A stretch of DNA of 56,226 bases from Pandoraea sp. ASV26 (GCF_016428915.1 NZ_JAELTP010000027.1:1-56226), one strand, 5' to 3'. Counted from the stretch's first letter, positions 1 through 8,479 are shown. Translations and numbers: made by a program. The notes: a model not told the origin generated them from the sequence alone.

Positions 1-362
1 ACGTTGCCCTTATCGTCCATCGGGGTGTAATTCAGTTCGCAAAGCGCCGAGTGTCCGGTACCTGCGTTATTCCAGCCGTTCGAGCTTTCTTCTGCGACCT
101 TGTCCAGACGCTCGAACACCTCGCACGTCCAATTGGGCTCCAACTCGGACAGATAGACGCCAAGCGTTGCGCTCATGATGCCGCCGCCGATGAGCAGCAC
201 ATCAACCTTGCGATCCGCCTTGGCAGCGCGATATTGACTGCCGAACAGGTAAGAGTATCCGCCCCATACGGCGGCGGCCCCAACGGCGGCCGCGATGAAC
301 TTGCGTCGAGAGAAATGCTTGCCGCCGCCTCCCGGCGCCGACTTGTTGTCCGTCTGAGTCAT
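1..362 (-). CDS. mqo: Malate:quinone oxidoreductase, N-terminal part (cut by window edge)
   Basis: Read on the minus strand from the ATG at 362 to the window edge (about 120 codons, no stop). The protein has an FAD-binding dinucleotide motif ([16 protein letters not shown], about residues 53-68) followed by the block [20 protein letters not shown] and [11 protein letters not shown], which are hallmarks of Mqo. This membrane-associated FAD enzyme oxidises malate to oxaloacetate and passes electrons to quinone. The N-terminus is extended and carries SRRKF plus a hydrophobic stretch (about residues 17-37), which looks like a twin-arginine signal or anchor; the well-known E. coli Mqo has none. 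A GGAAGG ribosome site precedes the ATG. The family call is secure; export is inference. Confidence 0.93.
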   Translation of the reverse strand, partial: MTQTDNKSAPGGGGKHFSRRKFIAAAVGAAAVWGGYSYLFGSQYRAAKADRKVDVLLIGGGIMSATLGVYLSELEPNWTCEVFERLDKVAEESSNGWNNAGTGHSALCELNYTPMDDKGN

Positions 363-740
363 GTGAATCGAAAACCTTCCAAAATACCGTAATACCGTGT
401 GGAGTCACCGGACCGAACAGGCCCCGGGACAAGCGTTCTCCTCACAAGCGTTCTTCTCACATGCTCGCCCGCGATGCTTCAGACTGGCGGACGTCATAAG
501 GTCGGCGGCTCAGTTGCGATGCCCAATGCCGAGTGACGCGAGGGGCGGATTGTAGCGCACAACGCGTAGGGTCGCTCAGCACCCACCGGATAAGAACGGG
601 CATACGGACGAGTTCATTTCGCTGTTATATCGTCGGGTACCGCCCGATCGGCCGCTTCATCAAAATCGCAGGTTCCCCGGGAGTCGCCGCCAATCCCAAC
701 GCATTCCAAACGAATTCCCAACGCATTCGGAGAGCCTCAT
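363..740. other. Divergent intergenic region between mqo and the VOC gene
   Basis: This 378-base stretch must hold the promoters of the leftward mqo gene and probably of the rightward VOC gene. Just upstream of mqo there is a perfect tandem repeat of the octamer AATACCGT (383-398). I see no convincing gene or RNA here. Confidence 0.4.
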
Positions 741-1118
741 ATGCCGTTGTCGATGTCCCGCTTGATACTCTACGTCCGTGATGTTGAGCTGCTAAAGGCG
801 TTCTATCAGACGCATTTCGCATTTCCGGTCACCGAAGCCATCGAAAACGAATGGGCCGTGCTGAAGGCCGGTGAAATCGAGATTGCACTTCACCGAGTCG
901 GTGAGCCGTATCGCACGCTCTCCAACCACGGCAGCATGTCGAACGCAAAGATCGTCTTTACGGTGGCGTCGGGACTATCGGAGATGCGCGAGAGCCTGCT
1001 GCGTGCGGGTGTTCGAATGCGCGATTTGAAGCGCTACGATGGCGTCGCCCAACTGCTGTGCGACGGCGAAGACCCCGAGGGAAATGTCTTTCAGCTTTCA
1101 CAGCCCGATCCCGCGTGA
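741..1118 (+). CDS. VOC-family (glyoxalase/bleomycin-resistance fold) protein
   Basis: A 125-residue protein of the size of a single two-module VOC domain. It starts with the beta strand typical of the fold (RLILYVRDVELLKAFY), and ends with DPEGNVFQLSQP, the usual last strand that carries a metal-ligand glutamate in many members; here that position is Q. Members of this family are metal enzymes such as glyoxalase I and dioxygenases, or binding proteins; substrate cannot be told. The ATG at 741 follows a CGGAGAG ribosome site by about 7 bases; the ATG at 753 is a weaker alternative. It is convergent with the racemase-like gene and seems to be a single-gene unit. Confidence 0.8.
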   Translation: MPLSMSRLILYVRDVELLKAFYQTHFAFPVTEAIENEWAVLKAGEIEIALHRVGEPYRTLSNHGSMSNAKIVFTVASGLSEMRESLLRAGVRMRDLKRYDGVAQLLCDGEDPEGNVFQLSQPDPA

Positions 1119-1196
1119 GCTTGCACGGCGGCATTGCGAGTACCGATCAGCGTCGCCGCGCGCGCCACACCGCGACGACGGCCGACAAAAAGGGGC

Positions 1197-1961
1197 TCAT
1201 TGTCCGGCGGCCGCCACGTCCATGCCGGATAGCAACCGGCTGATGGCGGGATCGAGTCCTGCATTGGGCTTCACGGGCGGACGCTGGAAGCTGCCCCGGC
1301 GCGCAACGCCCGGTTGCAATGCCACCAGAGACTCACAATGGCGCACCGCACTGGAAACGCCGTCCACCACCGGCACCGGAATCCGATCCTTCAGCGTTCT
1401 GGCAAGCCCTGCCAGTGGCGCACCGGCCACGATGATGACGTCTGCACCATCCTCATCGACCGCCTGCTGGCTGAGTTCGATCAGGCGTTGCGCATGATCC
1501 TCCTGCACCGTGGCAATGTCCCGCAATGGCGAGGTCAGGCTGCGAATGCTCGCCAATCGCGAGGTCAGTCCGTTCGCTTCGACACACTCCCGATACCACG
1601 CCTGAATCCGGTGAGAGATCGCGATGATCGAGAAGCGCGCACCCAGCAGACACGCGCTCGCCAGCGCCGCTTCGGTCATGCCGACGACTGGCACGTCGAA
1701 CAGTTCCTTCAGGCCACCCAATCCCGGGTCGCCGAATGCCGCCACCACCAGACCGTCGAAGGTGTCATGCCGCTCTGCGGCGGCGCAGGCGGTGGCGTAG
1801 CCGCCCACCAGCGCCTCAAAACGGGTCTCGATATAAGCAACGCCGAAGGATGCCGTTGCGAACGAAAGCGTCGTCTGGGCCGATGCGGCCCGCCGGGCTT
1901 CGGCCTCGATCAAACCGGTCACGCTCGTGGAAATATTGGGATTCACTACGAGTAAGCGCAT
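1197..1961 (-). CDS. Asp/Glu/hydantoin racemase family protein without catalytic cysteines
   Basis: 254 residues, the usual length of hydantoin/allantoin racemases. The N-terminus (MRLLVVNPNISTSVT), the AAFGDPGLGG loop and the GAPLAG loop match the family. Characterised members use two cysteines as acid/base pair, one just before FGDPG and one in the second loop. Here both positions are alanine (about A75 and A181, aligned by eye). It lies directly downstream of the hydantoinase gene (30-base gap) in a leftward run with the decarboxylase-like protein and MFS transporter, so a role in metabolism of a cyclic ureide is likely. Either it is inactive as a racemase, or it does a different reaction. 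Family call firm, activity open. Confidence 0.8.
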   Translation of the reverse strand: MRLLVVNPNISTSVTGLIEAEARRAASAQTTLSFATASFGVAYIETRFEALVGGYATACAAAERHDTFDGLVVAAFGDPGLGGLKELFDVPVVGMTEAALASACLLGARFSIIAISHRIQAWYRECVEANGLTSRLASIRSLTSPLRDIATVQEDHAQRLIELSQQAVDEDGADVIIVAGAPLAGLARTLKDRIPVPVVDGVSSAVRHCESLVALQPGVARRGSFQRPPVKPNAGLDPAISRLLSGMDVAAAGQ

Positions 1962-1991
1962 GAATTCTCCTGCATTCGTCAGGGTCTCGGG

Positions 1992-3407
1992 TTACACCAG
2001 CGACGGTGCGTCAGCCGGCAGGAAGCGGCCTCGCCCGGCTTCGGGGTTCAAATATTGCCCGCCCGCCACGAGTTGTTCGCCGCGCGAGAAACAGTGCACC
2101 GGCCACCCCGTGACCTCGCGCCCTTCGTACGGCGTGTAATCGACGGCATGATGCAACTGCGCATTGCGAATGGTCGTGCGGGCTTGCGGATCCCACAGCA
2201 CGATGTCGGCATCTGCGCCCACGGCAATCGTGCCCTTGCGGGGATACAGGCCATAGAGTCGTGCGGGACGGTATGACGTCAGCTCGACAAACTGATGAAT
2301 CGACAGACGTCCGTGCCGCACGCCGTCGAACAGCAACGGCAGACGAGTCTCGATGCCCGGAATGCCATTCGGGATGTGCTCGAATGACTGAGGCTTGCCC
2401 CCCGGCTTCTTGCCCTGCGGATCTTCATAGTTGAACGGTGCATGATCCGACGAAAAGACCGAGAACACGCCCTGCTTCAACGCCTTCCAGACGGCTTCCT
2501 GATTGTCGGCGTCTCGCGGCGGCGGACTGCAAACGCATTTCGCGCCAGCGTAGCCGTCGTCTGCCGGATGATCCATGTCCTCAGCGCTCAGATACAGATA
2601 CTGCGGACATGTTTCGGCCAGAATCTGCATGCCCCGGCCCTGTGCCCAGCGAATCTGGCCAATCGCCTCCTTTCCCGACACATGCACGATGAGGATGGGC
2701 ACGTCGACAAGCTCGGCGAAGCTGATCGCCCGGTGCGTGGCTTCGCGCTCGACCACCGCCGGTCGTGCGAGGCCATGGAACTTTGGCGCAATGCGGCCCT
2801 GCCCGACCAGCTTGTCGGTGAGCCAGGCGATGCAGTCTGAATTCTCGGCGTGCACCATCACCAGCGCCCCGTGTTCTCTTGCCACGGAAAGCACTTCCAG
2901 AATCTCACGGTCGGAGAGCTTGAGGTCGTCGTAAGTCATGTAGATCTTGAACGACGTATAGCCTTCCCGAATCAGTTGCGGCAGCTCTTCGCGAAGCACT
3001 TTCTCGGTCGGGTCTGCCACGATCAGATGAAAACCGTAGTCCGCAACGGCCTTCCCCTCCGCCCGGCGATGGTAGTCGTCGACGGCCGCCCGCAGCGAGC
3101 CGCCCTTCTCCTGGGCGGCAAACGGGATCACCGTTGTCGTGCCGCCGCACACGGCGGCGCGCGTGCCGGTAAAGAAGTCGTCGGCCATGCGAAGACCGTC
3201 AGGCATTGGCTGGTCGAGGTGGCAATGGCCGTCGACGCCACCCGGCAGTGTCAGCAGTCCCGAGGCATCCACCTCCCGGACACCGGGTGCCAACTGCTTT
3301 CCTAGCGCCGCTATCCTGCCATCGCGAACGCCGATGTCGCATTGAAAGCGATCTGAAGCCGTCACCACGTCGGCGTGACGAATGACCAGATCAAACGTGT
3401 CGCTCAT
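1992..3407 (-). CDS. hydA: D-hydantoinase / dihydropyrimidinase
   Basis: 471 residues, normal for this cyclic amidohydrolase family, which opens hydantoin or dihydropyrimidine rings to N-carbamoyl amino acids. The binuclear metal site is complete: HxH at H61/H63 (GHCHLDQP), the lysine that becomes carboxylated at K154 (SFKIYMTY), H186 (HAEN), H242 (VHVSG) and D321 (SSDHAPF). It starts 4 bases after the stop of the AMDase-like gene, which argues for one transcript. The neighbouring racemase-like gene and transporter suggest use of an external hydantoin, dihydropyrimidine or related ureide. No N-carbamoylase gene lies in the window, so the pathway is incomplete here. Substrate is not defined by sequence. 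Confidence 0.9.
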   Translation of the reverse strand: MSDTFDLVIRHADVVTASDRFQCDIGVRDGRIAALGKQLAPGVREVDASGLLTLPGGVDGHCHLDQPMPDGLRMADDFFTGTRAAVCGGTTTVIPFAAQEKGGSLRAAVDDYHRRAEGKAVADYGFHLIVADPTEKVLREELPQLIREGYTSFKIYMTYDDLKLSDREILEVLSVAREHGALVMVHAENSDCIAWLTDKLVGQGRIAPKFHGLARPAVVEREATHRAISFAELVDVPILIVHVSGKEAIGQIRWAQGRGMQILAETCPQYLYLSAEDMDHPADDGYAGAKCVCSPPPRDADNQEAVWKALKQGVFSVFSSDHAPFNYEDPQGKKPGGKPQSFEHIPNGIPGIETRLPLLFDGVRHGRLSIHQFVELTSYRPARLYGLYPRKGTIAVGADADIVLWDPQARTTIRNAQLHHAVDYTPYEGREVTGWPVHCFSRGEQLVAGGQYLNPEAGRGRFLPADAPSLV

Positions 3408-3411
3408 CGTC

Positions 3412-4146
3412 TTACTCTCCTTGCGAGAACAACTGGCCCCAGCCGCGCAGTTCGCGGGTGTCGATTCCAGCGAGTTGCATTGACTTCCAGAGCACCGTCG
3501 AGATGGTGTCGTAAAGGGGAATGCCCGTTTGCGCTTCCAGCGTACCGGCGAGCGGTGCCGCGTAAAGATTGGTACAGAACGTGGTGATGGCTTGCGGGCG
3601 AGCCTGCGCGACGTCCTTCACGAGGCGCTCCAGCGTCTGTTCGCTCACCTCGGAGAACTCGAAGTTCTTGCTGAGATTCAGATGCCGTTCCGCCGTGCAT
3701 CGAATGCCCAGACGCGCATAGTTCGCGATGATGCGCTGCTGAACGTCGTCGAGATACGGGGTGACGAGGCCAAGTTCGGTCACGCGATTGCGCGTCAGAA
3801 TCTCGTTGAGCGCGAGCACCGACGTGGTGGCAGGAATGCCGGTCGTCTCCGTGATCTGGCGGCACAGTGCCTCGTCGGTCTCGAAGCCAAGCCAGCCGGC
3901 GGACGTGCCGTTCCATGCAATGACGTCGACCTCGGCGTCGGCCAGGAGCTGCGCCGCTTCGAGAATCTTCGGCAGATCGAATTGACCGAGCGCGCTCGCG
4001 CCAAGCGAAATCTCGGTGACCCGAAAGCGTGAAAAATGGACAGATACCTGCTCAAGGCCGGCCACCATGGCGCTGGTGATCGGCTCCAGTGCCGTGTTGG
4101 ACGACGGCGTGAGCATGCCAAGCAATTTACGTTTTTTTGTTGTCAT
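3412..4146 (-). CDS. Arylmalonate decarboxylase / maleate isomerase family protein, single-cysteine type
   Basis: 244 residues with the family start LTPSSNTALEP and second catalytic loop CTNLYAAPL (C191). In maleate isomerases and Glu racemases a first cysteine sits in the CTSG-type loop; here this loop reads WNGTSAGW with glycine (G80). A glycine at the first position plus a single cysteine at the second is the arrangement of arylmalonate decarboxylase from Bordetella, which decarboxylates rather than isomerises. So a decarboxylase of a malonate-like or related acid is a reasonable guess. It is the second gene of the leftward run after the MFS transporter (76-base gap) and precedes the hydantoinase. 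Family secure; reaction inferred. Confidence 0.78.
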   Translation of the reverse strand: MTTKKRKLLGMLTPSSNTALEPITSAMVAGLEQVSVHFSRFRVTEISLGASALGQFDLPKILEAAQLLADAEVDVIAWNGTSAGWLGFETDEALCRQITETTGIPATTSVLALNEILTRNRVTELGLVTPYLDDVQQRIIANYARLGIRCTAERHLNLSKNFEFSEVSEQTLERLVKDVAQARPQAITTFCTNLYAAPLAGTLEAQTGIPLYDTISTVLWKSMQLAGIDTRELRGWGQLFSQGE

Positions 4147-4222
4147 GGAGTTACCGAAAAGGCGATGACTGGCACGCCTGAGTGGCGTGCCTATCGTTGG
4201 GTGAAAGCGGTTTGGCTCGCCG

Positions 4223-5521
4223 TCAGACAGGCAGCTTGCGTTCGTAATCGATCAGCGTTGAGCACACCAACAGGCCAACGCCGGCTGCGGCGAAAAACAT
4301 CAGCGCGAGGAAGTACGAACCGGTGGTCTGCACGATCACGCCGACAATCAGCGGCACGCTGATGCCCCCGATGTTGCCGCCCAGATTCATCACGCCGCCG
4401 AGAAAGCCGATCTTGTTGCGCGAGCCGAGGATCGACGGAATGCACCAATACAGACCGCACCAGCGAAGGAAGAAGAGTGTCGAGGACAGCAGGACCACGG
4501 TGACGACATCGCTCGTGACGTAGGCCACGGAGAAGATCGATGCGGTCGCGATGATCGCCGCGATACCGAACAGGGTGCGCATGACCTTGTTGGGCGAGCC
4601 GCCGGCAGCCTTCCATTTGTCGCCGACCCAGCCGCCGAACAATTCGCCGATGAAACCGCAGAAGAAAATGATGAAACTGGCGCCGCCCATCTGCTTGATG
4701 TCGAAGCCGTGGACCTTGTTGAGGTAGTTGGGCATCCACGTCAGCAGACCGTAGAACACCGTGTTGAAGCACATCCAGCCCAGCGCCATGCACCAGACAG
4801 AGCGGTATTTGAAGAAGTCGAGCGAGCGTCCGGACAGGTTGGCGGGCTCGGCGCGGTGCTCAGTGGCCTGCGCTTGCTCGATGTAGCTGGCCTCTTCGTC
4901 GTTGACACCCGCATGTTCGCGCGGCGTGTTACGGATGTAGCGCCAGGCCACGTAACCGGCAAGCACGGTGCCGATACCCGCGACAACGAACGCAAGCCGC
5001 CAGGAACCGAGCACCGTAATGAGCCACGTGATGATGATGGCGCCGAGGGCTGCCCCCAGTGGCGCGCCGCCGTCAAGCAGCGTGGCGCCGCGGCCTCGCT
5101 CGTTCTGCGTCATCCAGATGGCGTTGAGTTTGCCGCCGGCCGGATAGATCGGGGCTTCGGCCGCGCCAAGCCCAAACCGGGTCAGCAGTAACGACGTGGC
5201 GTTCGTGCATAACGCGGCGGCGGCCTGAAAGAGGCCCCAGAAGACGGTGGCCATCGCGATGACGATGCGCGGCTTGTACTTGTCGGCCAGCATGCCCCCC
5301 GGAATCTGCATGACGGCGTAGGTCCAAAAGAAGCCGCTCAGGATGAGCCCTTCCATGGTGGGCGTGAGATCGAACTCCTTCGAGATCAGCGGCATGGCCA
5401 CCGACAACGACGCGCGATCGATGTAGTTGATCGCGATCAGACACAGCATCAAGAAAAATATCTTCCAGCGCACGGCGCTTTTTGCGCCCGCTAAGGTGAC
5501 GGCCCCGCCTGTCGACTGCAT
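4223..5521 (-). CDS. MFS transporter, anion:cation symporter type
   Basis: 432 residues with about 12 hydrophobic segments. The sequence INYIDRASLSVAMP in TM1, the loop-2 motif GGMLADKYKPR and TM4 with RFGLGAAEAPIYPA are typical of the ACS group (hexuronate, galactonate, phthalate and related organic anion uptake). It is the first gene of the leftward run and faces the GntR regulator across 148 bases. By context it imports the substrate handled by the three enzyme genes behind it, possibly an organic acid or ureide. The exact substrate is not deducible. Confidence 0.85.
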   Translation of the reverse strand: MQSTGGAVTLAGAKSAVRWKIFFLMLCLIAINYIDRASLSVAMPLISKEFDLTPTMEGLILSGFFWTYAVMQIPGGMLADKYKPRIVIAMATVFWGLFQAAAALCTNATSLLLTRFGLGAAEAPIYPAGGKLNAIWMTQNERGRGATLLDGGAPLGAALGAIIITWLITVLGSWRLAFVVAGIGTVLAGYVAWRYIRNTPREHAGVNDEEASYIEQAQATEHRAEPANLSGRSLDFFKYRSVWCMALGWMCFNTVFYGLLTWMPNYLNKVHGFDIKQMGGASFIIFFCGFIGELFGGWVGDKWKAAGGSPNKVMRTLFGIAAIIATASIFSVAYVTSDVVTVVLLSSTLFFLRWCGLYWCIPSILGSRNKIGFLGGVMNLGGNIGGISVPLIVGVIVQTTGSYFLALMFFAAAGVGLLVCSTLIDYERKLPV

Positions 5522-5586
5522 GGTGAATCTCCCGAGTGAATGACTTGATTACCGTTCGTCGCGCGACTTGGGGGCGAGTATAGGAT

Positions 5587-5605
5587 TTGTAATCTGTAAT
5601 TACAA
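5587..5605. promoter_or_regulatory. Inverted repeat, candidate GntR operator
   Basis: A perfect inverted repeat TTGTAAT-N5-ATTACAA that contains the 10-bp palindrome TGTAATTACA (5595-5604). It lies between the divergent MFS and GntR genes. FadR-subfamily GntR proteins bind short palindromes of the form TNGTNNNACNA, which this fits. Likely autoregulation and control of the transporter-hydantoinase run. Confidence 0.55.
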
Positions 5606-5640
5606 TATCGGTAAATAATTGATTTTATTGTGATTGATTA

Positions 5641-5654
5641 TAGGGAATTCCCTA
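5641..5654. promoter_or_regulatory. Perfect 14-bp palindrome upstream of the GntR gene
   Basis: TAGGGAATTCCCTA reads the same on both strands and ends 15 bases before the GntR start codon, so a bound protein would block the ribosome-site region or the early transcript. It is a second candidate operator in the same intergenic region. Confidence 0.4.
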
Positions 5655-5669
5655 CGTGGTAGGATATTT

Positions 5670-6416
5670 ATGACACTGATAACGACACCAGAGACCGTGC
5701 CCCTCCCGCTCAGCAACTCCCCAAAACTCCGCACGTTAGGTATGGCCGCCGAGATCACGGCGCGCTTGCGCGTCATGATCGAGGAAGGCGAACTGCCGCC
5801 TGGCGAGCGCATCGACGAGAAGGCGCTGTGCGAGCTGTTCGATGTCTCGAAGACGCCCCTGCGCGAAGCGCTCAAGACACTCGTCTCGGAGGGGCTGGTG
5901 CTGCATCGGCAATACATCGGGTACCGTGTCGCACCGCTCGATCTCGACGAGCTTCGCGCGACGTTCGAGATGCTGCATGGTCTCGAGCGCATGGCCGGCG
6001 ACCTTGCGGCGCAGCGCATGAGCGACAGCGTGCAGTCTGCCATTGAAAAAAAACATGGGCAGATGATCGATGCCCACGGCAAGGGACTTCGCACGGAGTA
6101 CTTCCGGATCAACCAGCAGATTCACCAGATGATCGTCGACAGCGCGGGCAATCCGGTGCTCTCGTCGATCTACGCCGCGCTGATGAGCAAAGTCCACCGC
6201 GCGCGCGGGGCGGCAAACGCCGACCACTCCCGCTGGCAAGAGTCACACGACGAGCATGAGCAGATCATGGCGGCCTTGCGCGAGACCGGTCGTCCTCGTC
6301 TGGGAGCGGTGCTCAGGGCGCACTCGGAGAATACGGGCGCGGAAGTGCTGAGCGTCGTGGCCGAAGCCATACGCCTCGGCGAGCATCGCGCCGGGCGCGA
6401 GGTTCGTGCGAAATGA
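5670..6416 (+). CDS. GntR family regulator, FadR/FCD subfamily
   Basis: 248 residues: winged helix-turn-helix at about 27-90 (KALCELFDVSKTPLREALKTL, GYRVAPL wing) and an all-helical FCD ligand domain after it, with the metal/ligand histidines (INQQIH, SHDEHEQIM, RAHSENT). Such proteins sense small organic acids and usually repress a neighbouring catabolic operon. The ATG at 5670 has a TAGGA site 8 bases upstream; a TTG at 5634 in frame is rejected because it lacks a ribosome site and would translate through the palindrome. It is divergent from the MFS-hydantoinase run and upstream of the APC permease gene. Confidence 0.88.
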   Translation: MTLITTPETVPLPLSNSPKLRTLGMAAEITARLRVMIEEGELPPGERIDEKALCELFDVSKTPLREALKTLVSEGLVLHRQYIGYRVAPLDLDELRATFEMLHGLERMAGDLAAQRMSDSVQSAIEKKHGQMIDAHGKGLRTEYFRINQQIHQMIVDSAGNPVLSSIYAALMSKVHRARGAANADHSRWQESHDEHEQIMAALRETGRPRLGAVLRAHSENTGAEVLSVVAEAIRLGEHRAGREVRAK

Positions 6417-6501
6417 CGAGCCGCATGTCGACGGCGAGCGGGTCGTCGGCAGGCCCCTGAGCGCACGGTCCTGGCCATGACGACCCGCGTGTAAACACCT
6501 A

Positions 6502-6525
6502 ATTTTCAGTCGTCTGACTGAAAAT
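6502..6525. promoter_or_regulatory. 10-bp inverted repeat, operator or terminator
   Basis: Perfect arms ATTTTCAGTC and GACTGAAAAT around a 4-base centre, between the GntR gene and the APC permease. There is no T run, so a Rho-independent terminator is not clear; the GTC-GAC centre also resembles sites of FadR-type GntR proteins. It could let the upstream regulator control the permease. Confidence 0.4.
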
Positions 6526-6644
6526 CGGGCCCTAATCGGGCGTCAATCTGGCTGTCGGTGGCGCGAATTGACTCGCCTGGACTTGCCTGCGCATCCCGCT
6601 CGGAGTAAAAGTCGATCCATCGACGTCAACCGGGAGTCGCGCCA

Positions 6645-8015
6645 ATGGACCAGCCCGCCAAGCTCAATGCCGATTCGCTGGGCATCGTCGAATCGGTGAT
6701 CATGGGCATCGCCGGCACGGCGCCCGCCTATAGCGTCGAGATCACGACGTCCACGATCATCGGGACGGCCGGCACGCTGTCGCCGGCAAGCATTCTGGTG
6801 TGCGGCCTCATCATGTTTGGCATCGCGTACGCGTTCATCAACATGAACCGTGCCCTGGCGAGCGCCGGCACCTCCTACTCTTGGGTCAGCATGGTGTTCG
6901 GGCGGGCGCTTGGCTTCTTTGCCGGCTGGGCGCTTCTGGTGCTGTGCTGCGTCTTCATGGTGTCCGCCATGATTCCGGCGGCGAACGCCACGCTGCTCAT
7001 CTTTGATCGCCCGATGATGAACAACGTGCACTACGTGACGCTGATCGCGGCCGCGTGGCTCACCTTGGTCAGTGCGGTGGTCGTCAAGGGCATCAAGCTT
7101 ACCAGCTACGTGCAGGTACTGATGACGATCGCCGAGGGCGTCATCCTGCTCGTAATCATCGTCGCGAGTTTCTTCCTGTTCCCTCACGCGCCACAGCACC
7201 CGTTTTCGTGGGGCTGGTTCTCCCCCTTCGCGTTCACGCCGAAGCTGTTCGCCAGTGGTGCGTTGGTGGCGATTTTCTTTTTTTATGGCTGGGATGTGAC
7301 TCTGAACCTCAGCGAAGAAACCCGGGACTCGAACCGCACTCCCGGTCGAGCCGCGTTCTGGTCGATGGTGTTCCTGATGGCGTTTTTTCTCATCTTCATT
7401 GTCATCACGCTGCTCGGCCTGTCGGATGCCGAGATCCAGCACTACAACACGAATATCATCTTTGCCATTGCCGAGAAGCTGTTCGGGCCGACCTGGGGAT
7501 ACGTCGCGATCGTGGCAGTGTTGCTGAGCACGGTGGGAACGGTCGAGACGCAGATGCTTCAGTTCACGCGCACGCTATTCGCCAAGAGCCGCGACGGTGC
7601 CCTCCACCCGCGCTATGCGCGCTTGCATCCGCGTTGGCGCACGCCGCACATCGCCATCTTCTTCATCTGGATCACCGGGCTGGCGTTGCTGTTCATGTCG
7701 TCTTATCTGCCGACGATCAACGTCATCTTGCAGGATTCGATTACCGCCATCGGCTTCCAGATCTGCTTCTACCTCGGTTTGACCGGACTCGCCTGCGGCT
7801 GGTACTACCGAGACGTGTTGAGGCAGGGGCCGTGGCTTGCCGTGACCCATGTCATCTGGCCAGTGGCAAGCGGAGTTTTCCTTTTCTTCATTGCGCTCTA
7901 CAGCATTCCGACGTTCGACTGGGTGACCAATGTCGTCGGCATGGGAGGCATTGCGATCGGCGTCGTTCCGCTGCTGCTCAACCGCAAAAAGATCTGGGGG
8001 ATTGTGACGGGCTGA
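6645..8015 (+). CDS. APC-superfamily amino acid/amine permease
   Basis: 456 residues with 12 predicted membrane segments. TM1 has GIAGTAPAYS (the unwound glycine-rich substrate site of APC carriers), TM6 has FFFYGWDVTLNLSEETR, a motif seen in the large group of bacterial APC permeases for amino acids and amines. The ATG at 6645 follows an in-range GGGAGTCGCGCC ribosome site. It stands alone behind the GntR gene (228-base gap), and may import a compound related to the adjacent catabolic block. Substrate unknown. Confidence 0.85.
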   Translation: MDQPAKLNADSLGIVESVIMGIAGTAPAYSVEITTSTIIGTAGTLSPASILVCGLIMFGIAYAFINMNRALASAGTSYSWVSMVFGRALGFFAGWALLVLCCVFMVSAMIPAANATLLIFDRPMMNNVHYVTLIAAAWLTLVSAVVVKGIKLTSYVQVLMTIAEGVILLVIIVASFFLFPHAPQHPFSWGWFSPFAFTPKLFASGALVAIFFFYGWDVTLNLSEETRDSNRTPGRAAFWSMVFLMAFFLIFIVITLLGLSDAEIQHYNTNIIFAIAEKLFGPTWGYVAIVAVLLSTVGTVETQMLQFTRTLFAKSRDGALHPRYARLHPRWRTPHIAIFFIWITGLALLFMSSYLPTINVILQDSITAIGFQICFYLGLTGLACGWYYRDVLRQGPWLAVTHVIWPVASGVFLFFIALYSIPTFDWVTNVVGMGGIAIGVVPLLLNRKKIWGIVTG

Positions 8016-8250
8016 GTCTCTTCGCACGATCCACGCCGGGGCGCCCCCTACCGTACAGACGAATCGACCGCCATCGAGGAATAGTCAGTCACGTCCGGCA
8101 AACACTCGCGCATTCCCGTCTGCGCGCGCGAGTCACGCGTGAACGGGAAGTCCATTTCCGCGAACGCGCGGACGTCGTCGCAAGAGCTGCCGCACCAGGC
8201 CCTTGCTTGCCGGTCGATTGTTGCAGCAGACATTGCATCGAGGGGGAATC

Positions 8251-8340
8251 ATGAGCAGCATCCTCTGGCTCGCAGCAGTCGCTATCGTCGTTCTATTCCT
8301 GGCCGGATTCCTCGGATACCGGCGGCATAGGCGTTCATGA
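8251..8340 (+). CDS. Predicted 29-residue membrane peptide
   Basis: A short reading frame with a strong GAGGGGG ribosome site about 5 bases before the ATG. The product is one hydrophobic helix (about residues 4-23) ending in a basic tail GYRRHRRS, so it should sit in the inner membrane with its C-terminus inside. It does not resemble a family I know. It opens the stress island. Reality rests on the ribosome site and clean membrane-helix composition only. Confidence 0.5.
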   Translation: MSSILWLAAVAIVVLFLAGFLGYRRHRRS

Positions 8341-8385
8341 TTTGCCGATCGTCAGATGTCGAATCATCGAATCGCCGCGATAGAC

Positions 8386-8408
8386 AAGGCCCACAAATAG
8401 TGGGCCTT
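8386..8408. terminator. Hairpin between convergent genes
   Basis: AAGGCCCAC and GTGGGCCTT pair perfectly around a 5-base loop AAATA. It lies between the 29-residue peptide gene and the leftward 100-residue gene, where a bidirectional terminator is expected. No T tract follows, so termination is inferred. Confidence 0.5.
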
Positions 8409-8479
8409 GATGCTTTCCGATGCGATTCGCCCCGGCGCGTCGGATCCGTGAAGGCGAAGCACCGAAGCCGTGGGCGCGC

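Noticed and set aside
6543-7442. Long minus-strand open frame (299 codons) opposite the APC permease
   Set aside because: Composition rich in H, R, D and E typical of an antisense shadow of a GC-rich membrane-protein gene; no ribosome site or domain.
8049-8062. Half-site CCGTACAGAC followed 23 bp later by AATAGT, upstream of the 29-residue peptide
   Set aside because: Left arm does not match GTNCG; may be a degenerate site but not supported enough.
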